Part shown: one piece after another, positions 8,464 to 16,767 of the stretch | Position numbering within the stretch: position 1 is the first letter of the stretch | Layout: each line of letters opens with the position of its first letter | Assembly: GCA_938002705.1 (NCBI GenBank) | Contig: CALLAG010000197.1 | Span: 1-54,488, forward strand | DNA from: an uncultured Saprospiraceae bacterium | GTDB taxonomy: Bacteria; Bacteroidota; Bacteroidia; Chitinophagales; Saprospiraceae | Length of the DNA: 54,488 bases | Direction: 5' to 3' | Notes under the pieces: generated by a model | What the model saw: only the letters and a program-made list of their open reading frames with translations | The model's database searches: none | Told to the model about the DNA's origin: nothing | Position numbers and translations under genes: made by a program

Positions 8464-9585
8464 GTGTTACCTAATGTGTCCTACCCTCAGTATGACCCAT
8501 CAGATACTTTAAGGTTAGTAGAAGCTGCTCGGGCTATGATAGATTCCTCTGGTCCATTCAGTGCATGGGGACATAGGATCGCTGATAAGCTAGAGTACGG
8601 TTCCAGAATGTTATCTGCGATGGGTACTCCGGCTTTCTATACTAATTCTGCTAAGTTGTATGGAACTCCTAAAGATCTATTGCCTGATGGCGAGACGAAT
8701 TCTCTTGACTTGGCACTGTTCTTTGAGGAGATGTATCAGAACATTGATAAGCTTGATATCGATGCTAATTTTCCTGAGATATATACATCTCAGCATATGG
8801 CTGATAGATTACTTGTAGAGGTAGATAAAATGTTTGGTGATGATGCTCCGGCGATCGTCATAGATGATGATGTGTCATCTAAGGTTATAGCTGGACGGAG
8901 GAGGATACGCATACGATCTACAGCGATGTTTGATGACAACGATATAGATCAGTTAGTCCATCATGAGGCTTTTATCCATGTAGCGACTTCTATTAATGGA
9001 CATCGGCAGAAGAAGATAAAGATACTGCGAGCGAGCCACCCTGGTACGACCAAGACGCAGGAAGGCTTGGCGGTTTTTGCAGAGTTTATAACGGGACATA
9101 TTGATCTTGAGCGTATAAGGCGATTGTCAGATAGGGTTGTCGCTATACAGATGGCTGTAGACGGTGCAGATTTTATAGAAGTCTATCGATACTATCTTAA
9201 GAGAATAGGGCATAAGGATAATGCTTACGAGAGTGCACGACGGGTATTCCGTGGGGGTGTGATTACTGGTGGTGCACCATTCACTAAAGATATGGTCTAC
9301 TTAGATGGTTTATTGCGAGTACATAATTTCCTGAGGGTCGTCGTGTCATCAGGTAAGGCTAAGTTACTGCCATTATTATTCGCTGGTAAGATGGACCTTA
9401 AGGATATCGATGTTATGATCAAGTTAGAAGAAAGAGGACTTATAGATCCACCTAAGTATATGCCGCCTTGGATGACAGATATTAGATTTTTGCTTACATA
9501 CTTAGCGTACTCTTCATTCCTTAATAGTGTCAAACTGACTAAGCTTAAAGACTACTATGCTGAGCTTATAGGTGTCCACAGATAA
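8464..9585 (+). CDS. DUF1704 / QEGLA-motif (MATCAP-like) metallopeptidase
   Basis: 373 residues from the GTG at 8464; homologous sequence continues upstream to about 8340 in the same frame, so the true product is longer. The zinc-peptidase motif HEAFIH (HExxxH, 167-172 of this start) is followed by QEGLAVFAEF at 199-208, whose QEGLA gives the family its name and whose later glutamate is the likely third metal ligand. Bacterial members are often annotated as flavohemoglobin expression-modulating proteins; eukaryotic members (MATCAP) are tyrosine carboxypeptidases. Bacterial copies are commonly cytoplasmic and near ATP-grasp and N-formylglutamate amidohydrolase genes; here the gene follows exported serine hydrolases and seems to have had a signal peptide of its own. 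It ends one base before a convergent gene. Confidence 0.8.
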   Translation: MLPNVSYPQYDPSDTLRLVEAARAMIDSSGPFSAWGHRIADKLEYGSRMLSAMGTPAFYTNSAKLYGTPKDLLPDGETNSLDLALFFEEMYQNIDKLDIDANFPEIYTSQHMADRLLVEVDKMFGDDAPAIVIDDDVSSKVIAGRRRIRIRSTAMFDDNDIDQLVHHEAFIHVATSINGHRQKKIKILRASHPGTTKTQEGLAVFAEFITGHIDLERIRRLSDRVVAIQMAVDGADFIEVYRYYLKRIGHKDNAYESARRVFRGGVITGGAPFTKDMVYLDGLLRVHNFLRVVVSSGKAKLLPLLFAGKMDLKDIDVMIKLEERGLIDPPKYMPPWMTDIRFLLTYLAYSSFLNSVKLTKLKDYYAELIGVHR

Positions 9586-9586
9586 T

Positions 9587-10288
9587 TTAATCATAATAAT
9601 CTTCTATCGCTACGACAGGCTTATAGTAGGTCTTATCTAAGACGAGCACAAGGATCAATAGCAAGATGTCAAACGCTAAACTTACATAGATACCAAAATT
9701 ACTTATTGTACCTATCAGCGAGCCACTGTCTGCATCAGCGGCATATATGATGATCTGGAATATATTATTAGCCATACTTAAGGCGATGGTGGTGAGTACG
9801 ACTTGGATGGTGTATTTCTTAAAGCCTAATAGCATGATACCTCCAATAATAAATAATACCGCGATAAACATGCCTATGTAAGCAAAGCGAGTTTTCCAAG
9901 TCTTTCTGTAATCTGAAATGAAAACGGTATTCTGCATAGTCGCTTCAAAATCGACATTACTATTCTCATCAAGTAGAATTGTATCTGAAAGGAGGTCGAG
10001 TATTTTTTTATCCTCTTCAGATAAGTCTTCTACTTTTTTGGTGTTTTTAGAACTTAGAGTATCAAGTAATTCCGCGTCAGGGATACCATCCAGATCATTC
10101 ACATCGTCGATATCCATATCAGAAACAGTATCATCATTGTCATAATTATTATTGACTTCGACGACTGATTCATTCATTAATTCTGTTATCTCAGGCAACA
10201 TGAGATCTCCTGCTCTATTGAGAGCACCACATCCACCGAATAATAACATGAGTATTCCTACCGCAATAGCCCAACCTGGTCTTTTCAT
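9587..10288 (-). CDS. multi-pass membrane protein of unknown function
   Basis: A 233-residue protein that I do not recognise. Residues 5-25 form one hydrophobic segment (GWAIAVGILMLLFGGCGAL). An acidic soluble stretch at about 40-130 is rich in Asp, Asn and Glu. Three further membrane segments lie at about 133-155, 163-182 and 195-220. The likely topology is four helices with a roughly 100-residue loop. It is convergent with the DUF1704 gene, with one base between them. Function cannot be inferred from sequence or context. Confidence 0.6.
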   Translation of the reverse strand: MKRPGWAIAVGILMLLFGGCGALNRAGDLMLPEITELMNESVVEVNNNYDNDDTVSDMDIDDVNDLDGIPDAELLDTLSSKNTKKVEDLSEEDKKILDLLSDTILLDENSNVDFEATMQNTVFISDYRKTWKTRFAYIGMFIAVLFIIGGIMLLGFKKYTIQVVLTTIALSMANNIFQIIIYAADADSGSLIGTISNFGIYVSLAFDILLLILVLVLDKTYYKPVVAIEDYYD

Positions 10289-10466
10289 ATGTGTCAGATT
10301 TATAACGAAATATAGCTATTAAATGGGGCTAAGCTGGAAAAAATCGACCAAGAAGCGTGATTTTTTTACGATTTAGAAATCCAAATGTAAAGTAATATCG
10401 TATATCAAAATATTCTAAGTCATAGATTCACTTATTAAAATTAGAGACGAATAGCTTAGGAGTAAC

Positions 10467-10484
10467 GTTTTATTAAAATAAAAC
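10467..10484. promoter_or_regulatory. perfect inverted repeat upstream of the 10555 gene
   Basis: GTTTTATT and AATAAAAC are exact inverted copies separated by two bases. The repeat is about 70 bases upstream of the small gene starting at 10555, in a 266-base AT-rich gap between divergent genes. It could be an operator; it lacks the G/C-rich stem expected of a terminator. No TAnnTTTG element is seen beside it. Confidence 0.3.
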
Positions 10485-10554
10485 ACTTTATAGATGCAAC
10501 CATTTAGCACCTAATGACATATAATAAATAGAAACAAACTACAAAGCGATCAAA

Positions 10555-10812
10555 ATGGAAACGATAGATATGAATGAGAGGAGGCCAATAACGATAAATC
10601 CGAACCTGAAAAAAGGTGAACTAAAAGTACTTAATAGATCTAATACTAATAAATACAGCTGGTTCTTAACAGATACAGATGGCAATATATACCGTAGTGG
10701 CTGCGAAAAGACAAAAGAAGTAACGATAGATATTAATGATATAGAAGAGGGAGTATATAGATTCAGAGCTCAGGGTGAAGTATTTGAATTTAATGTAGGA
10801 ATCGCCTCATAG
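10555..10812 (+). CDS. small protein resembling an isolated T9SS C-terminal sorting domain fold
   Basis: An 85-residue protein with no signal peptide. Its pattern INPNLKKGELKVLNR, then WFLTDTDGNIYRSG, then TIDINDIEEGVYRFR, closely follows the strand layout of type A Por-secretion C-terminal domains (NP...G.l.i / dl.G....g / idl..l..GvY...). Normally that domain is the last 70-80 residues of a long exported protein; here it stands alone, without upstream frame or export signal, and ends EFNVGIAS rather than in a basic tail. It could be a cytoplasmic beta-sandwich protein, a decoy, or a remnant. A strong terminator follows at 10849-10890, so it is a single-gene transcript. Confidence 0.55.
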   Translation: METIDMNERRPITINPNLKKGELKVLNRSNTNKYSWFLTDTDGNIYRSGCEKTKEVTIDINDIEEGVYRFRAQGEVFEFNVGIAS

Positions 10813-10848
10813 AGAAAAAATATAGTTAGTTAGAAGTTGATTTTATAC

Positions 10849-10890
10849 AAAAGCTTGTTGAGATGTGTGCTCAGCAAGCTTTTTTCTTTT
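10849..10890 (+). terminator. intrinsic terminator of the 10555 gene
   Basis: A 12-base-pair stem (AAGCTTGTTGAG at 10851-10862 with CTCAGCAAGCTT at 10870-10881, one G-T pair) closes a 7-base loop and runs into a T-rich tail. It lies 38 bases after the stop of the small gene. It also shows that an in-frame ATG at 10863, inside the loop, is not the start of the next gene. Confidence 0.9.
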
Positions 10891-10919
10891 TAATCATGAT
10901 TATTATAACTTGTGGATCT

Positions 10920-11657
10920 ATGAAAAATTATATAGATGTTCTAAGAGATATGGTATTTATATCATTGTTATTATTTACTATTTCTTGTAAGCAAGATAGC
11001 TCCATTACGACGTTCCAGATGACTACAGATAAAATAAGAGTCGATGGTAAAATGGATGAATCAGCCTGGCAGAATGCAGAATGGAGGCCCATAGATCAAG
11101 CATGGTTAGGTGCAGGGTATAGTGCAGAGGATTTTTCTGGAAGATACAAGGTCCTATGGGATAAAGATAGATTGTATGTCATAGCAGAGATAATAGATGA
11201 TACATTAGTAGATATCCATGCTGATGGCTTAGACAGATACTGGGATGATGACTGCCTTGAGGTATTTATTGATGTAGATGCGTCAGGAGGTGACCATCAG
11301 TATAATTATAATGCATTTGCATATCACATTGCGCTAGACGGTAAGGTTGTAGATATGGATGTAGACAGTCTCCCTCACTATTACAGTCATGTCACTAATG
11401 CAAGGACACAGAATGGTAATATGACAACATGGGAGCTCGCTATACAACCCCACGATGATACTTTCGTAAGAAATAAACCTTATGATAAAGTCGAGTTGTC
11501 CCCTGGAAGAAATATAGGATTTGCGATAGCTTATTGTGATAATGATCATAGTAAGGAGAGAGAGCATTTCGTAGGATCTATAGCTGTAGAAGGGGAGGAT
11601 AAGAATCGAGGATGGATTGATGCTGGGATATTCGAAAAGGTTAAACTTGTCAAATAG
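10920..11657 (+). CDS. CBM9-like carbohydrate-binding lipoprotein
   Basis: 246 residues from the ATG at 10920, chosen because an upstream in-frame ATG at 10863 lies in the preceding gene's terminator loop. Residues 1-23 form a lipoprotein-type signal (hydrophobic run ending FTISC, with C23 the probable lipidated cysteine), so the protein is probably anchored in a membrane. The rest matches the family 9 carbohydrate-binding-like fold: IRVDGKMDESAWQNAEW near the start, YKVLWDKDRLYVIAEIIDD, then WDDDCLEVFIDVDASGGDH. No catalytic domain is attached. Relatives bind sugars or haem-like ligands, so the ligand is open. It precedes, by 12 bases, a substrate-binding-type protein gene and may be co-transcribed with it. 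Confidence 0.7.
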   Translation: MKNYIDVLRDMVFISLLLFTISCKQDSSITTFQMTTDKIRVDGKMDESAWQNAEWRPIDQAWLGAGYSAEDFSGRYKVLWDKDRLYVIAEIIDDTLVDIHADGLDRYWDDDCLEVFIDVDASGGDHQYNYNAFAYHIALDGKVVDMDVDSLPHYYSHVTNARTQNGNMTTWELAIQPHDDTFVRNKPYDKVELSPGRNIGFAIAYCDNDHSKEREHFVGSIAVEGEDKNRGWIDAGIFEKVKLVK

Positions 11658-11669
11658 ATATTCTTCATA

Positions 11670-12398
11670 ATGAGAATAATCAGCACTGTACCTTCCATCA
11701 CAGAATTGCTATATGATCTCAGCTTAGAAGATGAAGTCGTAGGCATAACTAAGTATTGCGTACATCCAGAAAAGTGGTATCGATCAAAAGAAAGAATAGG
11801 TGGTACGAAGACACTCAACCTAGATAAGATTATATCTATCAAGCCTGACCTCATAATCTGCAATAAAGAAGAGAATGTAAAAGAACAGATAGAGAAGCTG
11901 TCTATTAATCACAGTGTGCACATTACTGATATAAAAACAATAGCGGATAATATAGAACTCATATCTTCTATAGCTGAGCTGACAGATAGAGTCTCTCATG
12001 GCATAAAGCTTACAGATCAATATAAAAATTCTGTAAGTAAGATCATGCAATCTGTCAACAGAAAATCTGCCGTCTACCTCATATGGAAAGAGCCATTAAT
12101 GTCAGTCGGTGATGACACATATATACATAGCGTAATGGACTTATGCGGGATAGAGAATAAAATGAGAGGTCAGCAGAGATATCCCACCATAGATATGGAT
12201 ATGCTAAAATCGATGAGTCCTGACCTCCTATTACTCAGTTCAGAACCTTATCCATTTAAGGAAAAACACATTCAATATTTTCAATCACATCTACCCGATA
12301 CTAAAGTTATTCTGGTAGACGGAGAGGTATTCTCATGGTACGGCACAAGACTCATTAAGAGGACTAAGTACTTAGTAGAATTAATGGAGTCATTATAG
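11670..12398 (+). CDS. helical-backbone metal/corrinoid receptor family protein (BtuF-like, no signal peptide)
   Basis: A 242-residue protein beginning RIISTVPSITELLYDL, the hallmark start of BtuF/FepB-type class III periplasmic binding domains, followed by EVVGITKYCVHP and KIISIKPDLIICNKEEN. The second lobe carries SVGDDTYIHSVMDLCGIEN and the usual end YPFKEKH...VDGEVFSWYGTR. It has no signal peptide, which is common for Bacteroidota members of this group. No ABC permease or ATPase gene is next to it. Binding of a metal chelate or corrinoid is family knowledge; the actual ligand cannot be read from the sequence. Confidence 0.75.
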   Translation: MRIISTVPSITELLYDLSLEDEVVGITKYCVHPEKWYRSKERIGGTKTLNLDKIISIKPDLIICNKEENVKEQIEKLSINHSVHITDIKTIADNIELISSIAELTDRVSHGIKLTDQYKNSVSKIMQSVNRKSAVYLIWKEPLMSVGDDTYIHSVMDLCGIENKMRGQQRYPTIDMDMLKSMSPDLLLLSSEPYPFKEKHIQYFQSHLPDTKVILVDGEVFSWYGTRLIKRTKYLVELMESL

Positions 12399-12402
12399 TA
12401 AA

Positions 12403-12490
12403 TATCCTTACACCTTTACACCCTTGCTCCCTTGCTCCCTTACACCCTTACACCCTTACACCTTTACTCCTTTACCCCCTTAAACCCCCT
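12403..12490. repeat. degenerate short tandem repeat, unit TTACACCC
   Basis: The 94-base gap between two convergent genes is almost entirely a C/T-rich run on the plus strand built from an 8-base unit TTACACCC and variants (TTGCTCCC, TTACTCCT, TTACCCCC). At least three successive exact or near-exact units occur at about 12440-12465. The complementary strand is G/A-rich. It occupies the place where a terminator would be expected, and no hairpin is visible in it. It is not a CRISPR array: the unit is too short and there are no spacers. Confidence 0.8.
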
Positions 12491-12492
12491 TC

Positions 12493-13905
12493 CTATTTCA
12501 CCTTAAATTCCTGCCCTAACTCTGGGATAATAATTTTACCAAATCCGGCCTCTTTCAGATATTTCTTAAACTTCGTCTGTGGCTTGATTTCACCATGTAC
12601 GAGGAATAATTTTTTCAGTTTCTTTTTCTGATTAGAGAGAAAATCTTTCATCTCTGATCTATCGGCATGAGCTGAGAAAGAATCCATCGTCTGGATCGTT
12701 GCTTTGACAGCTTTTATATCACCGAAAAGTTTGATTTCCTCTACGCCAGTCTTGAGGATGCCACCTGGAGTATCTGGTGAGCAGTATCCTACTATAAGTA
12801 TGGTATTAGCTGGATTATCGATGTTATTGTATAAGTGGTGCTTCACCCTTCCTGCATTCATCATACCTGAGGAACTGATGATGATACATGGTTTTTTTGA
12901 CTCATTGAGCATTTTAGATTCGTTGACATCACGGATATACTTGAGACTATTAAATCCAAATGGATCTGGATCAGTAAGCATGTAATCATTAAGGTTGTCA
13001 TCATAACATTCTGGATGTGTGCCGTATATAGCTGTAGCATTTACGGCAAGTGGGCTATCTACATATACTGGAATATCTGGTAGCAATCCTGCTGACTCTA
13101 ATCTGTCTAATGTATAGACGATCTCTTGTGTACGGCCTATGCTAAATGCAGGTATGATGAGCTTACCTTTTCTCTCTATGCAAGCTTCCTTGACGATCTC
13201 TAAGAATCTATCTGATTGTTGTGGTCCTGTCTCATGATCTCTATCTCCGTAGGTAGACTCACATATGAGGTAATCACAAGGCGGCATCTGTACAGGATCC
13301 CTGAGGATAGGTCTGTCAGGTCTTCCTATGTCGCCTGTAAATCCAAAATAGATCCACTTATTATTTTCCTTAATCTTAAGAGTGACGCTTGCGCTTCCTA
13401 AGATGTGTCCCTGGTCTCTGAATAGTACATGTACGCCCTTAGTGAGTCGGAACCACTTGTCGTATGGGTGCCCTTCGAACGATTCCATGGCAGGGGTGAC
13501 ATCTTCTACCTTATATAGTGGTACTCGGAATTGCTGGTTTTTCTTTTTCCTTTTTTTGCGTAATTTTTTGTTATGCCATTCTACATCTCTCTCTTGGATC
13601 TTGGCAGAATCTGCAAGCATTATAGCACATAGGCTTCTTGTGGCATGGGTACAATGTATGGGACCTGAGAACCCTTCTTTGACCAGTTGTGGGATACGGC
13701 CACTATGGTCTATATGTGCATGTGATAAGATGAGAGCATCTACAGTCTTAGGGTCAAAGTACCAAGTATTATTGATATCCCATATATGACGCCCTTTGCC
13801 TTGAGCCAGTCCACAATCCAGTAATATTCTATATCCGTTAGGTAATGTTAAGAGATGTGCACTTCCCGTTACCATTCCTGCTGCTCCTGCAAATTTTATA
13901 TCCAT
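12493..13905 (-). CDS. MBL-fold beta-CASP RNA nuclease
   Basis: A 470-residue cytoplasmic protein of the metallo-beta-lactamase/beta-CASP family, related to the CPSF-73/YSH1 type RNA-processing nucleases. The zinc-binding motif SHAHIDH (H62, H64, D66, H67) is intact, and a later histidine in RDQGHILGSA and an aspartate in FTGDIGRPDRP follow the family order. The beta-CASP part includes SFSIGRTQE-like AFSIGRTQEIVYTLD and the ISSSGMMNAGRVKHHL block, with SFSAHADRSEM and FLVHGE near the end. The expected activity is hydrolysis of RNA phosphodiester bonds; the substrates are unknown. It is transcribed alone, convergent with the BtuF-like gene across a tandem repeat. Confidence 0.88.
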   Translation of the reverse strand: MDIKFAGAAGMVTGSAHLLTLPNGYRILLDCGLAQGKGRHIWDINNTWYFDPKTVDALILSHAHIDHSGRIPQLVKEGFSGPIHCTHATRSLCAIMLADSAKIQERDVEWHNKKLRKKRKKKNQQFRVPLYKVEDVTPAMESFEGHPYDKWFRLTKGVHVLFRDQGHILGSASVTLKIKENNKWIYFGFTGDIGRPDRPILRDPVQMPPCDYLICESTYGDRDHETGPQQSDRFLEIVKEACIERKGKLIIPAFSIGRTQEIVYTLDRLESAGLLPDIPVYVDSPLAVNATAIYGTHPECYDDNLNDYMLTDPDPFGFNSLKYIRDVNESKMLNESKKPCIIISSSGMMNAGRVKHHLYNNIDNPANTILIVGYCSPDTPGGILKTGVEEIKLFGDIKAVKATIQTMDSFSAHADRSEMKDFLSNQKKKLKKLFLVHGEIKPQTKFKKYLKEAGFGKIIIPELGQEFKVK

Positions 13906-14014
13906 GTCTTTGTATTAGTATTATTAACGCAATTTATACAATTTGAATTGAAACTGACTGATTTAAGATTTTACTCAAAAAAATAGTATAATTTAACGCC
14001 AACAAATCATAATA

Positions 14015-14926
14015 ATGAAGCAACTATTATTCTTCGTACTGACAGTTTTCCTATGTTTTTCTACTATTTGTAAGTCTCAAGTAGATCTGGGAGAACCTAA
14101 GAGCCAAGCTGTCATACTGGATTTAGAAGACGGAAGTGTTATATATGGTATCATATCTGATAAGACAGATTTTGATATTTCTGTACAGTCGGCATCGTTA
14201 GGTAATGTCACGGTTCCTATAACTTCTATCGCTAAGATCAGGTATATAGATGATGTGAGAAATATCATTTTTGATAAGAATGGCTATCCAGTGGATTTTC
14301 ATAATAGTACGCATTACTTTCTATTCCCGTCAGGATACTCGCTTAAGAAAGGGCAGAGTTACTATGAGAATATATGGATATTCGCTAATTCTTATTCTTA
14401 CGGTGTGACAGATAACTTCACGATTTCTGCTGGTGCTGAGACGTTCAGTATATTGTTTCTTAGTCAGGTACCACTATTATATGTTTCTCCCAAGTTAAGT
14501 GTCCCTTTAGGAAATCAAAAAGGAGCTTTAGGTCTCAGTAGTACATTTGTTGTTTTGCCAGGTGATGACTTTAATGGCGCTGGATTCTTAAGTGGGTCTT
14601 TGACACTTGGATCACGTAATAACAATGTCACATTTGGAGCAGGAGCAGGATTTGATTTTAATGGTGGAGTTAGGAATGAGATAATCCCACTTACCTTTTC
14701 ATTTATGAAGAGAATGACAAACAAGTTAAGTCTGATGTCTGAGAACTGGCTTATTGTTCAAGATGATTTCAGTAATTCATCAGGTGTTGCTTCTTTAGGA
14801 CTTCGTATTCACTTCAAAGAATTGGGTAATGCCATTAATGTAGGATTAGTCAGGCCTCTATCAGGTGATGACTTGGGACTACTGGCTATACCATTTGTAT
14901 CTGCGACAGTAGCGCTTAGCAAATAA
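14015..14926 (+). CDS. exported outer-membrane-type protein of unknown function
   Basis: A 303-residue protein with a signal peptide ending near residue 21 (CKSQ). Residues 30-85 (VILDLEDGSVIYGIISDK and VPITSIAKIRYID) resemble a small beta domain seen at the start of several Bacteroidota envelope proteins. The rest alternates hydrophobic and polar residues with many Gly, Ser and Asn, as expected of an outer-membrane beta-barrel, and ends in alternating hydrophobics plus SK. I do not recognise a named family. It is flanked by minus-strand genes on both sides, so it is probably a single transcript. Confidence 0.65.
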   Translation: MKQLLFFVLTVFLCFSTICKSQVDLGEPKSQAVILDLEDGSVIYGIISDKTDFDISVQSASLGNVTVPITSIAKIRYIDDVRNIIFDKNGYPVDFHNSTHYFLFPSGYSLKKGQSYYENIWIFANSYSYGVTDNFTISAGAETFSILFLSQVPLLYVSPKLSVPLGNQKGALGLSSTFVVLPGDDFNGAGFLSGSLTLGSRNNNVTFGAGAGFDFNGGVRNEIIPLTFSFMKRMTNKLSLMSENWLIVQDDFSNSSGVASLGLRIHFKELGNAINVGLVRPLSGDDLGLLAIPFVSATVALSK

Positions 14927-14953
14927 TTTCTATTTTGTTAGAATGCTTTTAGT

Positions 14954-16465
14954 CTAAGCCAGATTCTTCCAGTCTGCGCCTATTTGATAATCTACTAAGA
15001 TCTCAGGGGTCAATATACATTTCATCTTAGTGATTAATCCTTTGATACGCTTCGCTAAGAATAGATTAGCTTGTAATATCAGATCTTGATTGAATCCACT
15101 CTTAGCGAGATCAGCAATCAAGTATAGACTGAATATAGATGCATATATCTCTCCGAATGTGTGCATTTTTCGCTGGTCACCTTTGTTAGGTATTTTTACT
15201 GCTCCTAATAGCGTGAGGCATGGCTGATATGCAAATTCAGGATATTCATCTGAGATGAATTTTTCGAAATCGTCAGTCTTACTCTTAGTCATTTTCTTAT
15301 AGATCGCTTCTCCTATCTGTATATATAGAATGTCGTTAGATCCTTCGAATATCTGGAATGGTCTACTATCCATAATGGCTCTTCCAGCTATGTCATCTTT
15401 GATATAGCCATTACCACCCTTAAGTTGGACGAGTGATTGTGCTGATTCTTGCATTAAGTCTGTAAGCAAAGTCTTGACACAATTAGCCTCTAAGCTCATC
15501 ATAGCAAGATCATTTTCTAATTGTGTAGTCTTACTCGCGAAATAACACATTGCATTATTAATAGTGTAAGTTGCCTGCATTCCAGCAAGTCTTTCTTTCA
15601 CTTTGTCATATTCTATAAGGGCTTTATTACTGACGACTCTTTCTTGGCAGTGAGACAGTGCCTCATCTAATAATCTCTGGTTATAACCCATACCCATACC
15701 TGAGAACTGTATACGTGATCTGTGTAGGCAGTTAAGTAACATCTTGACACCAGTAGACGGCTTGTCAAATTTCTGATGCGGAGGTAGTTTTATATCTAAG
15801 TGATTACGACCATAGGTGATAATCTCAAGACCGCCAGTATTGTAGAATTCTGGTGTTTGGATGACTTGATCTTGCTTAGAGCTATCACTCACAAAGAAGT
15901 CGATATCTCTACCGAGTCCACCGTCAGCTTTTTTCTCACGACATGTGAGAACCCAGTAGTCTGCTATACCTGTAAGGCCACCCCAGTGTTTCTCACCTTG
16001 TATATGAAAGTGATCATCATATGGAGTAGACTGTGTCTTCATATTGAGAGCATCACTACCATAACCCGGCTCTGTGATCATTAGACCACCTACTTTCTGC
16101 TCTGTACATACTTTAGGTAATATCTCAGCTTTAGCTTCTGCCGTGCCATACTTCTCTAATGGTTGTATGAATAATGCCCAGTTGATACCATAGACAAGTG
16201 TGAGTTGTAACGAGTGATACGAAGCTAATTGCAGTAGAGATAAACTCTCTTTAATATCACCTCCGAAACCTCCTTGCTCTTTGGATACGAATATTCTGAA
16301 GGGATCCTCTGTCAATGTAGATTGTATATAAGCTTTCTTTCTCTCAGGAGCATCTACAGGATAGTCCTTGATATTAAAGTCCTTAGCAAGCTCTATTAGC
16401 TTTTTCTCTGTGGCCTTTAAGCAATCCTGTGTATTTGTGGTCCTTGTCTTCGTATCCTGAGTCAT
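14954..16465 (-). CDS. acyl-CoA dehydrogenase family protein
   Basis: A 503-residue cytoplasmic flavoprotein. Motifs in order are GGFGGDIKESLSLLQLASYH in the N-terminal helical domain, MITEPGYGSDALNMKTQS (flavin-contacting strand) and GEKHWGGLTGIADYWVL in the middle domain, and QLKGGNGYIKDDIAGRAI with FEGSNDILYIQIGEAI in the C-terminal domain; E374 of FEGSND is at the position of the usual catalytic base. The family oxidises acyl-CoA thioesters to 2-enoyl-CoA and passes electrons to ETF. The C-terminal extension of about 110 residues after the catalytic region is longer than in short-chain enzymes. No ETF or thiolase gene is nearby, so the chain length and pathway are open. Confidence 0.85.
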   Translation of the reverse strand: MTQDTKTRTTNTQDCLKATEKKLIELAKDFNIKDYPVDAPERKKAYIQSTLTEDPFRIFVSKEQGGFGGDIKESLSLLQLASYHSLQLTLVYGINWALFIQPLEKYGTAEAKAEILPKVCTEQKVGGLMITEPGYGSDALNMKTQSTPYDDHFHIQGEKHWGGLTGIADYWVLTCREKKADGGLGRDIDFFVSDSSKQDQVIQTPEFYNTGGLEIITYGRNHLDIKLPPHQKFDKPSTGVKMLLNCLHRSRIQFSGMGMGYNQRLLDEALSHCQERVVSNKALIEYDKVKERLAGMQATYTINNAMCYFASKTTQLENDLAMMSLEANCVKTLLTDLMQESAQSLVQLKGGNGYIKDDIAGRAIMDSRPFQIFEGSNDILYIQIGEAIYKKMTKSKTDDFEKFISDEYPEFAYQPCLTLLGAVKIPNKGDQRKMHTFGEIYASIFSLYLIADLAKSGFNQDLILQANLFLAKRIKGLITKMKCILTPEILVDYQIGADWKNLA

Positions 16466-16767
16466 TGAATTTCTGTTACTTATTATATATAATTTACCTC
16501 TATCGGAACTGATATTGAATGCTGTAATATCGTATTTGTTTACTAATTATCTGATTATTACGCTCAATTATTCTTACTATTCAATGATTATTAGGTCTTA
16601 GGCTTGATTTATTTAGTACCTATAGCCGATGTTTGCGCAGTTGATGCATGATAATGGACGTATTAATACTGATTGTAATAGTCAATATTATTCGATCATA
16701 TCTCAGTCTATTAGATACAGTATAGGGGCAAGTGGCAATATTCTACTTAGGACTTTATAGAGTAATC
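16466..16767. other. intergenic region, nothing recognised
   Basis: This 302-base AT-rich gap separates two minus-strand genes. I see no open frame of interest, no RNA gene, no clear terminator hairpin with a T-run and no exact TAnnTTTG element on the minus strand. Promoters for the acyl-CoA dehydrogenase should be here but cannot be placed. Confidence 0.4.

Noticed and set aside
10863..10919. Upstream start ATG for the CBM9-like lipoprotein
   Set aside because: It sits in the loop of the preceding gene's terminator and would put 19 residues ahead of the lipoprotein signal.
12403..12490. Possible CRISPR array
   Set aside because: The unit is only about 8 bases and there are no unique spacers or cas genes.
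13382..13789. 135-residue open frame antisense to the beta-CASP nuclease
   Set aside because: It mirrors a well-conserved gene on the other strand, and its composition (many Cys, Ser and Trp runs) is typical of a shadow frame.
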